Shown: positions 1 through 5,376, counted from the first letter of the stretch. The stretch: DNA of 5,422 bases from Candidatus Acetothermia bacterium (GCA_011057175.1 DSBZ01000180.1:1-5422), one strand, 5' to 3'. Program-made: numbers and translations. The notes: a model not told the origin generated them from the letters alone.

Positions 1-145
1 CGCGGGCGATGAACCACTGCTCGTAGGGCCAGATCGAACCCTGGTGGTAGCCGGTGGGGGAGTAGTCGGGGTGACAGGGGCTGAGCGTTCGGAACCCGTA
101 GGGGGTGACGAGCTCCTGCGCCCCCTGGCCTCGGCGGGCTCTCAT
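1..145 (-). CDS. Glycogen-debranching/GH63-like glycosidase, C-terminal-domain fragment (runs off the left edge)
   Basis: From ATG 145, overlapping the permease 2 stop as ATGA, 48 codons are open to the window edge. Residues 16-27 (YGFRTLSPCHPD) and 33-42 (YHQGSIWPYE) match the G-x-R-T-L-S and Y-H-x-G-S-x-W-P signature of the (alpha/alpha)6-barrel domain of amylo-alpha-1,6-glucosidase and related GH63-type alpha-glycosidases, including glucosyl- and mannosylglycerate hydrolases. In intact enzymes this signature lies near the C-terminus, after several hundred residues. Here only about 15 residues precede it: an in-frame TAA (149-151) closes the frame and the DNA beyond codes for permease 2. 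The frame is therefore a truncated remnant, a split gene, or an unusual short protein. The ATG has only a weak, too-close AAGGG, so expression would rely on coupling. A glycosidase here would fit sugar import, but a fragment this small may be inactive. Confidence 0.65.
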   Translation of the reverse strand, partial: MRARRGQGAQELVTPYGFRTLSPCHPDYSPTGYHQGSIWPYEQWFIAR

Positions 146-996
146 CCCTTAACGGCCCCGGCGAGGATTCCGCGCACGAAGTACCGCTGGAGCAAGAAGA
201 ACACCACCAACGGAAGGATCATGGTCAGAAACGCAGCTGCCGTAAGGAGCTCCCAGTTCTGTCCACGGTTGGTGACCAAGTTCGCCACCGCCACGGTGAT
301 CGGCGCCACCCGCGGTGTGGCTCCCACGTACACCAGGGCCACCAGCATGTCATTCCAAATCCACAGGAACTGGAAGATGAACACAGAGGCGAGGGCAGGA
401 ACCGAGATCGGAAGCACAATGCGGAAGAACGTCTTCAACGGTCCCGCCCCGTCGATGGACGCCGAGTCGAACAAGTCCTTGGGGATTCCGGACATGAAGC
501 TGTACATAAGAAATGTGGTGAGGGGAAGTCCGTAGGCGGTGTGAGCAAGCCAGATCCCCGGGTACGTCCCTGCCAGCCTCAGCTTCCGGTAGATGGGAAG
601 GACGGGGATGAATGTCATCTGGAGGGGGACCACCATCAACGCCACCACGAGGACCAGCAGGAGGCGCCGCCCGGGAAACCCCATACACGCGAACGCGTAC
701 GATGCCAAGGAGGCGACGATCACCGAGATCAGCGTGGCGGGGACGCTGATGAACAGACTGTTGCGAAACGCCACCCCCAGCCCTTCCTGGTTGAGGACTC
801 TGAGGTAGTTGTCCAAGGCAAACTGCCCCGGCTGGAACAAGCCGGGAATGGTCGTCCACCAACCCGAGCTCACGATGTCCCCCGGTGTGCGGAACGACGT
901 GATCAGGAGGCCCAGCGTAGGGATAAACCACAGGAACGCAATCACGACCAGGAACACGTGAAGCGGCATTCGGGGCAGCAGTCGAACCGGGTTCAC
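142..996 (-). CDS. ABC sugar transporter permease 2 (MalG/UgpE/AglG type)
   Basis: A 284-residue inner-membrane protein, the second half of the CUT1 channel. Hydrophobic segments lie at about 10-34, 82-103, 111-133, 147-168, 199-222 and 252-271. The EAA-like ATPase-docking loop is LFDSASIDGAGPLKTFFRIVLP (176-197 overall), where the usual EAA is DSAS but the invariant G and LP are kept; this drift is common in MalG-type proteins. The C-terminus RYFVRGILAGAVKG is the standard family ending, so the protein is complete. The start is GTG 996, set by the ribosome-binding site and by the usual length of about 280. The open frame continues upstream through permease 1, but that part is a shadow. The start overlaps the permease 1 stop (GTGA) and the stop overlaps the ATG of the next frame (ATGA). 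No ATPase gene is visible, so a shared MsmK/MalK-type ATPase elsewhere is inferred. Confidence 0.93.
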   Translation of the reverse strand: MNPVRLLPRMPLHVFLVVIAFLWFIPTLGLLITSFRTPGDIVSSGWWTTIPGLFQPGQFALDNYLRVLNQEGLGVAFRNSLFISVPATLISVIVASLASYAFACMGFPGRRLLLVLVVALMVVPLQMTFIPVLPIYRKLRLAGTYPGIWLAHTAYGLPLTTFLMYSFMSGIPKDLFDSASIDGAGPLKTFFRIVLPISVPALASVFIFQFLWIWNDMLVALVYVGATPRVAPITVAVANLVTNRGQNWELLTAAAFLTMILPLVVFFLLQRYFVRGILAGAVKG

Positions 997-1883
997 TGGA
1001 CACCTCCTTGGCCAGCGAGCCGGCGCACATTGAGGATCATGAACGGAATCAGCATCAGAAGGAGGACAACAGCAATCGCACTGGCCCGCCCGTAGTTGAA
1101 GAAGTTGAACATCTCCTTGTACATCCGGTTGGCAACGACTTCGGTCTCGTAGTTGCCGTTCGTCATCACGTAGACGATGTCGAACACCTTCAACACCTGG
1201 ACCACCATCGTCACGCCCACCACCTCGGCCGTGGGCCTGAGAAGGGGGAGGGTGACCCGGCGGAAGACCTGGAACTCGTTGGCCCCGTCGATTCGGCTTG
1301 CTTCGAGGAGGTCCCGGGGGATGTTCTTGTACGCTGCGGAGAAGATCACCATGGAAAAGCCAGTCCAGATCCATATCCCGACCGCGATGAGGAGGAGGTT
1401 GTTGACCCACGGGCGCAGGATCAGCCACCCCTGAGGCTCCCCTCCAAGGGCCACTACGAGGGCGTTCAGAACACCGATCTGCGAGAGTCCGACCGGGCGG
1501 TAGGCGTAGACGAATCTCCATATGATCGACGCCCCCACGTAGGAGATCGCAGCCGGAACGAAGATGATCGACTTCAGGACACGTTCGTACTTCACACGGT
1601 CGAGCAGCACCGCGAGGATCAGGCCCAGCCCCACGGTCACAGGGGTGAACACGCCCACCCAAAGTGCGTTGTTGCGCAGCGCCCGGGTCATGGTCGGGTT
1701 CGTGAAGACGTAGCGCCAGTTCGCTAACCCCACATGACGAACGTTGGGGCCAAACAGCTCCTGCCCCGAGCCGTAGAAGGAACGCCAAATGGTGGCGACC
1801 GCCGGGTAGACGAAGAAGAACGTGAGGATGAGGAGTGCGGGGCCTACAAAGACCCACGGGTGCCACTTCTTGGTCTTCAGCAC
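993..1883 (-). CDS. ABC sugar transporter permease 1 (MalF/UgpA/AglF type)
   Basis: A 296-residue inner-membrane protein forming half of the translocation channel. It starts at a GTG. It shows about six hydrophobic segments: roughly residues 10-32, 74-95, 105-124, 160-182, 222-240 and 268-287. The cytoplasmic EAA loop, which docks the ATPase, is clear: EASRIDGANEFQVFRRVTLP (194-213), with the invariant G200 and the LP pair. The long N-terminal MalF periplasmic insertion of enterobacteria is absent, as is usual for UgpA- and AglF-like proteins of about 290-300 residues. The gene follows the binding-protein gene after a hairpin, and its TGA stop overlaps the next gene's GTG start by 4 bases, so the two permeases are translationally coupled. 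Family is secure; substrate is not shown. Confidence 0.93.
   Translation of the reverse strand: MLKTKKWHPWVFVGPALLILTFFFVYPAVATIWRSFYGSGQELFGPNVRHVGLANWRYVFTNPTMTRALRNNALWVGVFTPVTVGLGLILAVLLDRVKYERVLKSIIFVPAAISYVGASIIWRFVYAYRPVGLSQIGVLNALVVALGGEPQGWLILRPWVNNLLLIAVGIWIWTGFSMVIFSAAYKNIPRDLLEASRIDGANEFQVFRRVTLPLLRPTAEVVGVTMVVQVLKVFDIVYVMTNGNYETEVVANRMYKEMFNFFNYGRASAIAVVLLLMLIPFMILNVRRLAGQGGVQ
1003..1009 (-). promoter_or_regulatory. Ribosome-binding site of the second permease gene inside the first
   Basis: The minus strand reads AAGGAGG six bases before GTG at 996-994. The site sits within the last codons of permease 1. It decides the start of permease 2, whose frame is otherwise open for a further 870 bases upstream. 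Confidence 0.65.
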
Positions 1884-1890
1884 ACCGCCA

Positions 1891-1895
1891 CCTCC
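1891..1895 (-). promoter_or_regulatory. Ribosome-binding site of the first permease gene, selecting a GTG start
   Basis: The minus strand reads GGAGG followed by seven bases and GTG at 1883-1881. No ATG lies near the start of the homologous region in this frame, so the GTG is the only start that keeps the N-terminal membrane segment. Confidence 0.55.
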
Positions 1896-1921
1896 GTGGT
1901 CCGTCCAGCTAGCGGGGAACA

Positions 1922-1944
1922 GCCGGGCCCTGGGCGGGCCCGGC
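1922..1944 (-). repeat. Perfect 9-bp hairpin between the binding-protein and first permease genes
   Basis: GCCGGGCCC (1922-1930) and GGGCCCGGC (1936-1944) are exact reverse complements around a 5-base loop, entirely within the 77-base intergenic gap. The transcript after the stem reads UGUUCC, which is not a run of U, so complete intrinsic termination is unlikely. In many malEFG-type operons a stem-loop at this position protects the binding-protein mRNA from 3' decay or lets only part of transcription through, making far more binding protein than permease. The same role is inferred here from position and stem strength. Confidence 0.65.
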
Positions 1945-1961
1945 CGCTCCCCATGGACAAG

Positions 1962-3245
1962 CTAGTACCCGTAGGCGTCGACCGCGGTGCTCTCAATATA
2001 GTCGAGCACAGTCTTCAGTGGGACGCCACTCACGTAGTCAAGAACACCCTGCCAGAACGAGCCGGCACCGACGGCACCCGGCATGAGATCGGACCCGTCG
2101 TACCGGAACGAATCCGCCGTCAGCAGCATCTGCCAGGCGGCGCGGGCAATGGGGTCGGGATAGGTGGCCACCGGATCAATGTTCTTGTTGGCGGCCATCT
2201 CGCCCAGCTCCCGGGCCCAGATCTCCTGAGCCTTTACCGATGACAGGAACTGGACGAAGGTGATGACCTCCTCCCGTGTCCCGTTCAGGGGACCGCCGGT
2301 GTTGAAAACCACCGACACGTCGCCTCCGCCGAGCACGGGGGTGCCAAACTTCGGGTCAATGGGTGGGAACGGGAACACTGCGAAGTCCTCCCCAGGGACG
2401 AGATCGGGTTTCTGGTTGAGGATGAAGCTCTGGATGAACGTGGCTTGCTTCAGCAGGTACGCCTGGGGCGGGTCAGTGAACAACGGAGCCCCCGCATCCC
2501 CGAAGTTGGTGGTGAGTGCCCCAACGGGGCCGCCGAGGACGTACGCGGGGTTCAGGGCAATCTGCCCGAACTTCTCCCACGCCTCGACCACCGCCGGGTC
2601 CGTCCAGGGTATCTCGTGGTTCACCCACTGGTCGTAAACCTCAGGCCCCGCAGTGCGGAGCATGATGTCCTCGATCCAGTCCGTTCCCGGCCAGCCGGAA
2701 GCCGCTCCCGACTCGAGGCCGATGGACCACGGCACACCCCCGTCGGCGACAATGCGGTCACACAGGGCGATCAGCTCGTCCCAAGTCGTGGGGACCTGAT
2801 AGCCCTTCTCCACGAACGCCTTGACGTTGTACCACACAAGGCTCTTCACGTTCGCCGACTGCCAGGTACCGTAGAGCTTCCCGTCCACGTACCCGAGGGG
2901 GGTCAGGGCGGGGATCTGCTCGGAGACGTCCACGAGCCCGTCCAGGGGGACGAGGTAGCCAGCACGAGCCCACTCCGCCATCAGACCGAGCCAAGGGATC
3001 GGGCTGACGTCGGGGGGGTTACCGGCTGCCAGGCGAGTGGCCAGGATCGCCGGGCGATCGCGGCCCACGATCTCGGTGACCACGTTGATATCCGGGTACG
3101 CCTCCATGAACGCCTGGACCACCTTGGCAAACGCCACTGCCTGCTGACCAGGCCAGCCGTGCATCACGTACACCGTCTTCTGCTGGGAGAACCCAACTCC
3201 CGCGAACACCACTAAGCACAGTAGGACAAGCATTGCTTTCCGCAT
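1962..3245 (-). CDS. ABC sugar transporter, extracellular substrate-binding protein (CUT1, MalE/UgpB type)
   Basis: A 427-residue exported protein that captures a sugar and delivers it to the two permeases encoded next. It begins with a typical signal peptide: MRK, a hydrophobic stretch to about residue 17, and a likely signal peptidase I site after GFS (18-20). The Cys at 10 sits inside the hydrophobic core without a lipobox, so a lipoprotein is unlikely. The mature protein has the family-1 solute-binding layout: a first lobe with an extended helix ending in FMEAYPDINV, then RLAAGNPPDV (71-80), the GYLVPLD segment (97-102), and YGTWQSANVKSLVWYN (125-140), where the aromatics probably help line the site. 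The segment GWPGTDWIEDIMLR (184-197) and the following GPEVYDQWV resemble alpha-glucoside (AglE-like) binding proteins. Length is normal. Substrate is inferred as a di- or oligosaccharide, perhaps an alpha-glucoside. Confidence 0.92.
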   Translation of the reverse strand: MRKAMLVLLCLVVFAGVGFSQQKTVYVMHGWPGQQAVAFAKVVQAFMEAYPDINVVTEIVGRDRPAILATRLAAGNPPDVSPIPWLGLMAEWARAGYLVPLDGLVDVSEQIPALTPLGYVDGKLYGTWQSANVKSLVWYNVKAFVEKGYQVPTTWDELIALCDRIVADGGVPWSIGLESGAASGWPGTDWIEDIMLRTAGPEVYDQWVNHEIPWTDPAVVEAWEKFGQIALNPAYVLGGPVGALTTNFGDAGAPLFTDPPQAYLLKQATFIQSFILNQKPDLVPGEDFAVFPFPPIDPKFGTPVLGGGDVSVVFNTGGPLNGTREEVITFVQFLSSVKAQEIWARELGEMAANKNIDPVATYPDPIARAAWQMLLTADSFRYDGSDLMPGAVGAGSFWQGVLDYVSGVPLKTVLDYIESTAVDAYGY

Positions 3246-3250
3246 TCCTT

Positions 3251-3257
3251 CCTCCTT
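3251..3257 (-). promoter_or_regulatory. Ribosome-binding site of the sugar-binding protein gene
   Basis: The minus strand reads AAGGAGG followed by AAGGA and the ATG at 3245-3243, a purine-rich, strong initiation region. It fits the high expression usual for periplasmic binding proteins. Confidence 0.6.
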
Positions 3258-3259
3258 GT

Positions 3260-3305
3260 GGAACTAACTGGTTTGCGCATGAGACCCAGTCCCTAGCTTT
3301 GTTCC
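3260..3305 (-). promoter_or_regulatory. Imperfect inverted repeat in the leader of the binding-protein gene
   Basis: The 66-base gap between the kinase stop and the binding-protein ATG holds nested complementary pairs: GGAAC (3260-3264) with GTTCC (3301-3305), and ACTGG (3267-3271) with CCAGT (3286-3290) around a 14-base loop. It may be an RNA stem or an operator for a local sugar regulator. It does not match a LacI-type consensus that I recognise. I see no convincing -35/-10 pair, so an internal promoter remains possible but unsupported. Confidence 0.3.
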
Positions 3306-3311
3306 CTGCGA

Positions 3312-4013
3312 TCACCCCCTTGCGGGCTCGCCCGCCTCAAGGCCGGGCGGAAGCTTGGCCCGAAAGGAGCAAAGACGCTCCACGGAGCGGGAGGAGAGGT
3401 CGACAGCCACGTCAGCCCGTTCGCGGTGGCCAGCGATGATACGGTGCTCAATCGCCAAAACCGCTTCCAGGTGCTCATCCTGAGCCTCCCGGCCTCGCTG
3501 CCGGCGAGCCAGCTGGAGTTCATGATACGGCCTCTCGAGGAGGATCCGCAACCCGGCCGAGGGAAGAAGAGTTGTGTAGGTCCCTTCGACAATCACCACC
3601 TGGACCCCAGCCGCGTCGAGCTCCTCTTGGGTGATCCGATCTTCCTCGTAGATCACCAATGGCTTCACCACCCGGGGGGAGCCCCCTCGGATCTCCCGCA
3701 CCGTGGCGTCGAGTGCCTCCAGGTTCACCTCCGACACGCCTACGTGGTCCAGGGACACCCTCCTCAGGCGCGCGTTGGTCAGGGGAGGATAGAAGAAGTA
3801 GTCGTCCTGCTGGATCACAATGGTACGGAACCCTTGTGCCTCCAGTCTGCGGGCCAGCTCGAACGCCACCTCGGACTTTCCGGCCCCCGACTCCCCGGCC
3901 ACGGTGACCACCAGCGGAGCGCCTTTGTAGGTTAACGCTTGTAGGACCATCGGCACGAGCTCCCCCGCTGCCCACCGGTGTTCGTCCCCAATGACCAGCT
4001 TGTCCCCCTGCAC
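3312..4013 (-). CDS. P-loop small-molecule kinase, uridine kinase/phosphoribulokinase-like
   Basis: A 233-residue soluble protein expected to transfer phosphate from ATP to a small metabolite. The Walker A loop is GESGAGKS (40-47) after the strand PLVVTVA. The next conserved block, IQQDDYFFYPP (67-77), matches the catalytic Asp region of uridine kinases, where Q-D-x-F-Y follows strand 2. The strand VVIVEGTY (139-146) fits the Walker B-like V-x-x-E-G segment of the family. LARRQRGRE (168-176) is a plausible arginine-rich lid, and a helix ending IIAGHRERADV leads to the last strand. Length is close to Udk (about 210), with about 30 extra N-terminal residues. The start is a GTG chosen for its ribosome-binding site AAGGAGG. 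The gene sits directly behind the GT4 gene and before the sugar transporter, so a sugar, a glycoside or glycerate is a more likely substrate than uridine; this is inferred from context. A true uridine kinase cannot be excluded. Confidence 0.82.
   Translation of the reverse strand: MQGDKLVIGDEHRWAAGELVPMVLQALTYKGAPLVVTVAGESGAGKSEVAFELARRLEAQGFRTIVIQQDDYFFYPPLTNARLRRVSLDHVGVSEVNLEALDATVREIRGGSPRVVKPLVIYEEDRITQEELDAAGVQVVIVEGTYTTLLPSAGLRILLERPYHELQLARRQRGREAQDEHLEAVLAIEHRIIAGHRERADVAVDLSSRSVERLCSFRAKLPPGLEAGEPARG
3318..3342 (-). repeat. GC-rich hairpin at the 3' end of the kinase gene
   Basis: The arms GCGGGC (3322-3327) and GCCCGC (3330-3335) are perfect complements two bases apart. They are flanked by CCTT (3318-3321) and AAGG (3339-3342), which extend the stem across a 3-base bulge. 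The structure covers the last kinase codons. In the transcript it is followed by a G-rich run rather than a U-tract, so a Rho-independent terminator is not supported. It could slow ribosomes or RNases between the enzyme genes and the transporter genes. Confidence 0.45.
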
Positions 4014-4017
4014 GAGG

Positions 4018-4024
4018 CCTCCTT
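4018..4024 (-). promoter_or_regulatory. Ribosome-binding site of the kinase gene, selecting a GTG start
   Basis: The minus strand reads AAGGAGG, then CCTC and GTG at 4013-4011. The site lies within the 14-base gap after the glycosyltransferase stop (4028-4030). It fixes the non-ATG start, since the first internal methionine (residue 22) has no comparable site. Confidence 0.6.
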
Positions 4025-4027
4025 GGC

Positions 4028-5236
4028 CTACAACCCGTAGAGCTGTCGGTGACGTTCGGCGGAGGCGCTCCAGCTGTACCCGGTCACCACCCGTTGTCGT
4101 CCTGCGGCTCCCATCTCGCGCCCGGCAGCGGGGCTCTTCAAGATTGCACCCACCGCGTCGGCCAGCGCATCCACGTCCGTCACGTCCACCAGGAGTCCGT
4201 CCACCCCGGGACGGATCACTTCTGCGGGTCCCCCGTTGTCCGTGGCGACGAGAGGAACCCCACAGGCCATCGCCTCCAGCATCACGATCCCGAAGAGCTC
4301 ATAGCGCGACGGGAGCACAAACACGTCCAGTGCCCCGTAAAATCGAGGCAGACGTTCCTGAGGGACGATGTCCACCCACCGCAGGCGGTCTCTTAACCCC
4401 AAGTCGTTCCACAGCCTCTCGAGGCGCCTTCGCGCCTCGACCTCGCTCGCATCGGAGCCGGTCCCCGTACTCAGCAAGAACTGGACATCCAAACCCCGAC
4501 GCAGCAGTCGCTCTGCACAGAGCATGAACAGGTCAAACCCCTTCCGGGGGTCGAGTCGCCCCAGCGTCCCCACTGCGGGAACCCCCGGCGCAAGCCCAAA
4601 CTCCTCCTTGCAGCGCTCTCGATCCTCGGGTGGGGCGAACCGCCCCGTGTCCACACCAGGGGCGATGACGCGGATCCTCTCCCGGGGCGCCCCGTATAGG
4701 TGGACAAGGTCCTCCGCTTCCGCCGCCGTGGAGGCGACAAGCCATGTGCTGCGTTGGCATGCCCGGCCCTCGAACTCGAACCGTTCGGCATGGCGCGCCC
4801 GCTCCTCCGGGGTAACTTGCGCGTACTTCCGCTTGCCCAACGAATGGGACGCGTGAACCCAGGTCCTCCCCGCCGCCAGCTGCTGCGCCACCGCCGCTCC
4901 ATCCCAAAAGTGGGAGTGAATCACCGTGTGTGCCCCAAGCCTCTGGGATACAACCCGTGCGAAGTCGCTGAGGAATGGGCCGATCTCCTCCTTGGGCACG
5001 AAACGCCGGGGGCCTACGGGCACACGCTCGACCCACGCTCCGCTGCAGATGCTCTCCACCGGAGGTTTTCCTTCCCCGCGGTCCCGGGTGAACGCGACCA
5101 CGTTGAGACCGAGACGCGCCAGGTGAGCCGACAGCTCGCGGACGTAGATGCACTGGCCCCCAATTTCCGGTGCCCCGATGGTTCCGAGGGGATCACCATG
5201 GGGGGTCAACATCATCACGTCAGGAACCTGCCGCAT
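4028..5236 (-). CDS. GT4 glycosyltransferase, sucrose-phosphate-synthase-like
   Basis: A 402-residue retaining glycosyltransferase with the two-Rossmann-domain GT-B fold, expected to move a sugar from a nucleotide donor to a small acceptor in the cytoplasm. The N-terminal domain has HGDP (13-16) and a GGQ loop with YVREL (26-35) that contacts the donor, SHFWDG (108-113), and ASHSLGKRK (129-137). The SHSLG form, with PKEE near 81 and RFEFE near 152, is the layout of sucrose-phosphate/sucrose synthases. The C-terminal domain has APGVDTGRF (192-200), GRLDPRKG (226-233) and the GT4 E-x7-E pair (E313 and E321, within SRYELFGIVMLEAMACG). Length suits a bacterial SPS-like enzyme without a fused phosphatase domain. 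The start at 5236 is chosen from the strong ribosome-binding site and the beginning of fold homology; ATG 5353 would add 39 unrelated residues. The stop lies 14 bases before the kinase start, so the two are probably coupled. GT4 family is secure; sucrose or sucrose-phosphate as product is inferred. Confidence 0.9.
   Translation of the reverse strand: MRQVPDVMMLTPHGDPLGTIGAPEIGGQCIYVRELSAHLARLGLNVVAFTRDRGEGKPPVESICSGAWVERVPVGPRRFVPKEEIGPFLSDFARVVSQRLGAHTVIHSHFWDGAAVAQQLAAGRTWVHASHSLGKRKYAQVTPEERARHAERFEFEGRACQRSTWLVASTAAEAEDLVHLYGAPRERIRVIAPGVDTGRFAPPEDRERCKEEFGLAPGVPAVGTLGRLDPRKGFDLFMLCAERLLRRGLDVQFLLSTGTGSDASEVEARRRLERLWNDLGLRDRLRWVDIVPQERLPRFYGALDVFVLPSRYELFGIVMLEAMACGVPLVATDNGGPAEVIRPGVDGLLVDVTDVDALADAVGAILKSPAAGREMGAAGRQRVVTGYSWSASAERHRQLYGL
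4419..4440 (-). repeat. Perfect 9-bp inverted repeat inside the glycosyltransferase gene
   Basis: TCGAGGCGC (4419-4427) and GCGCCTCGA (4432-4440) are exact reverse complements separated by CTTC. In the mRNA this would be a 9-bp GC-rich hairpin with a GAAG loop. It encodes the Arg/Glu-rich helix EARRRLE near residues 267-273, so codon use in a charged helix may explain it. There is no U-tract, so it is not a terminator. Confidence 0.4.
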
Positions 5237-5353
5237 GGCCCCTCCTTCCTTGGCCACCCAGGCAGCGCAGGACTCGGCCCCGCCTCGTTGCTCCAGTCGG
5301 CGGTCGTTCACCCCCACCCAGTGGATGCCCGGGCGGACTTCCGTGGGGTTCAT
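5237..5353 (-). other. In-frame N-terminal extension of the glycosyltransferase; possible remnant of a flavodiiron protein gene start
   Basis: From ATG 5353 this 39-codon segment reads without a stop into the glycosyltransferase that follows. Residues 8-21 are PGIHWVGVNDRRLE. This resembles the N-terminal strand of A-type flavoproteins (FprA/ROO/flavorubredoxin), which typically begin with a short lead, then I-x-W-V-G-x-x-D and a loop before the metallo-beta-lactamase-like domain. After about residue 22 the likeness ends, and none of the iron-binding H-x-E-x-D part follows. GT4 enzymes do not carry such a segment. The ATG has its own well-spaced Shine-Dalgarno sequence, so the segment may be translated, either as an extension or as a leader peptide whose ribosomes read into the enzyme. 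It may be a fossil left by a deletion or insertion, an assembly chimera, or chance likeness. The flavoprotein reading comes from motif memory, not from a search. Confidence 0.35.
5241..5247 (-). promoter_or_regulatory. Ribosome-binding site that decides the glycosyltransferase start
   Basis: The minus strand reads AAGGAGG followed by GGCC and the ATG at 5236. This second full-strength site lies inside the open frame and just ahead of the first residues that belong to the GT4 fold. It is the main reason for choosing 5236 over 5353 as the start. Confidence 0.65.
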
Positions 5354-5359
5354 CCCGCA

Positions 5360-5366
5360 CCTCCTT
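5360..5366 (-). promoter_or_regulatory. Ribosome-binding site for the upstream start at 5353
   Basis: The minus strand reads AAGGAGG here, 6 bases before the ATG at 5353, which is near-ideal spacing. It shows that the long start of the glycosyltransferase frame is a plausible initiation site even though the first 39 residues do not belong to the GT4 fold. Confidence 0.6.
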
Positions 5367-5376
5367 CCCCCACCTA

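Noticed and set aside
1008..1727. Plus-strand open frame of 239 codons opposite permease 1
   Set aside because: It is a His/Asp/Glu/Arg-rich composition without recognisable motifs, antisense to a well-supported gene. Long antisense frames are expected in GC-rich DNA.
997..1866. Permease 2 frame stays open for 290 codons upstream of its chosen start, as if one 574-residue protein
   Set aside because: The upstream part is Arg/Pro-rich with no membrane segments and overlaps permease 1, which has clear family features in another frame. A ribosome-binding site and GTG at 996 give the normal permease length.
1922..1950. Rho-independent terminator after the binding-protein gene
   Set aside because: The stem is strong but the following transcript sequence is UGUUCC rather than a U-tract, and permease genes that must be co-expressed follow.
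2445..3215. Plus-strand open frame of 256 codons opposite the sugar-binding protein
   Set aside because: It is antisense to a clear binding-protein gene and has an Arg/His/Val/Pro-rich shadow composition and no motif.
3246..3311. Sigma-70-type promoter before the binding-protein gene
   Set aside because: I could not place a -35 and -10 pair with reasonable spacing and match.
3991..4856. Plus-strand Arg/Ser/Pro-rich open frames opposite the glycosyltransferase
   Set aside because: The biased composition is typical of frames antisense to GC-rich genes, and they lack domains or convincing ribosome-binding sites.
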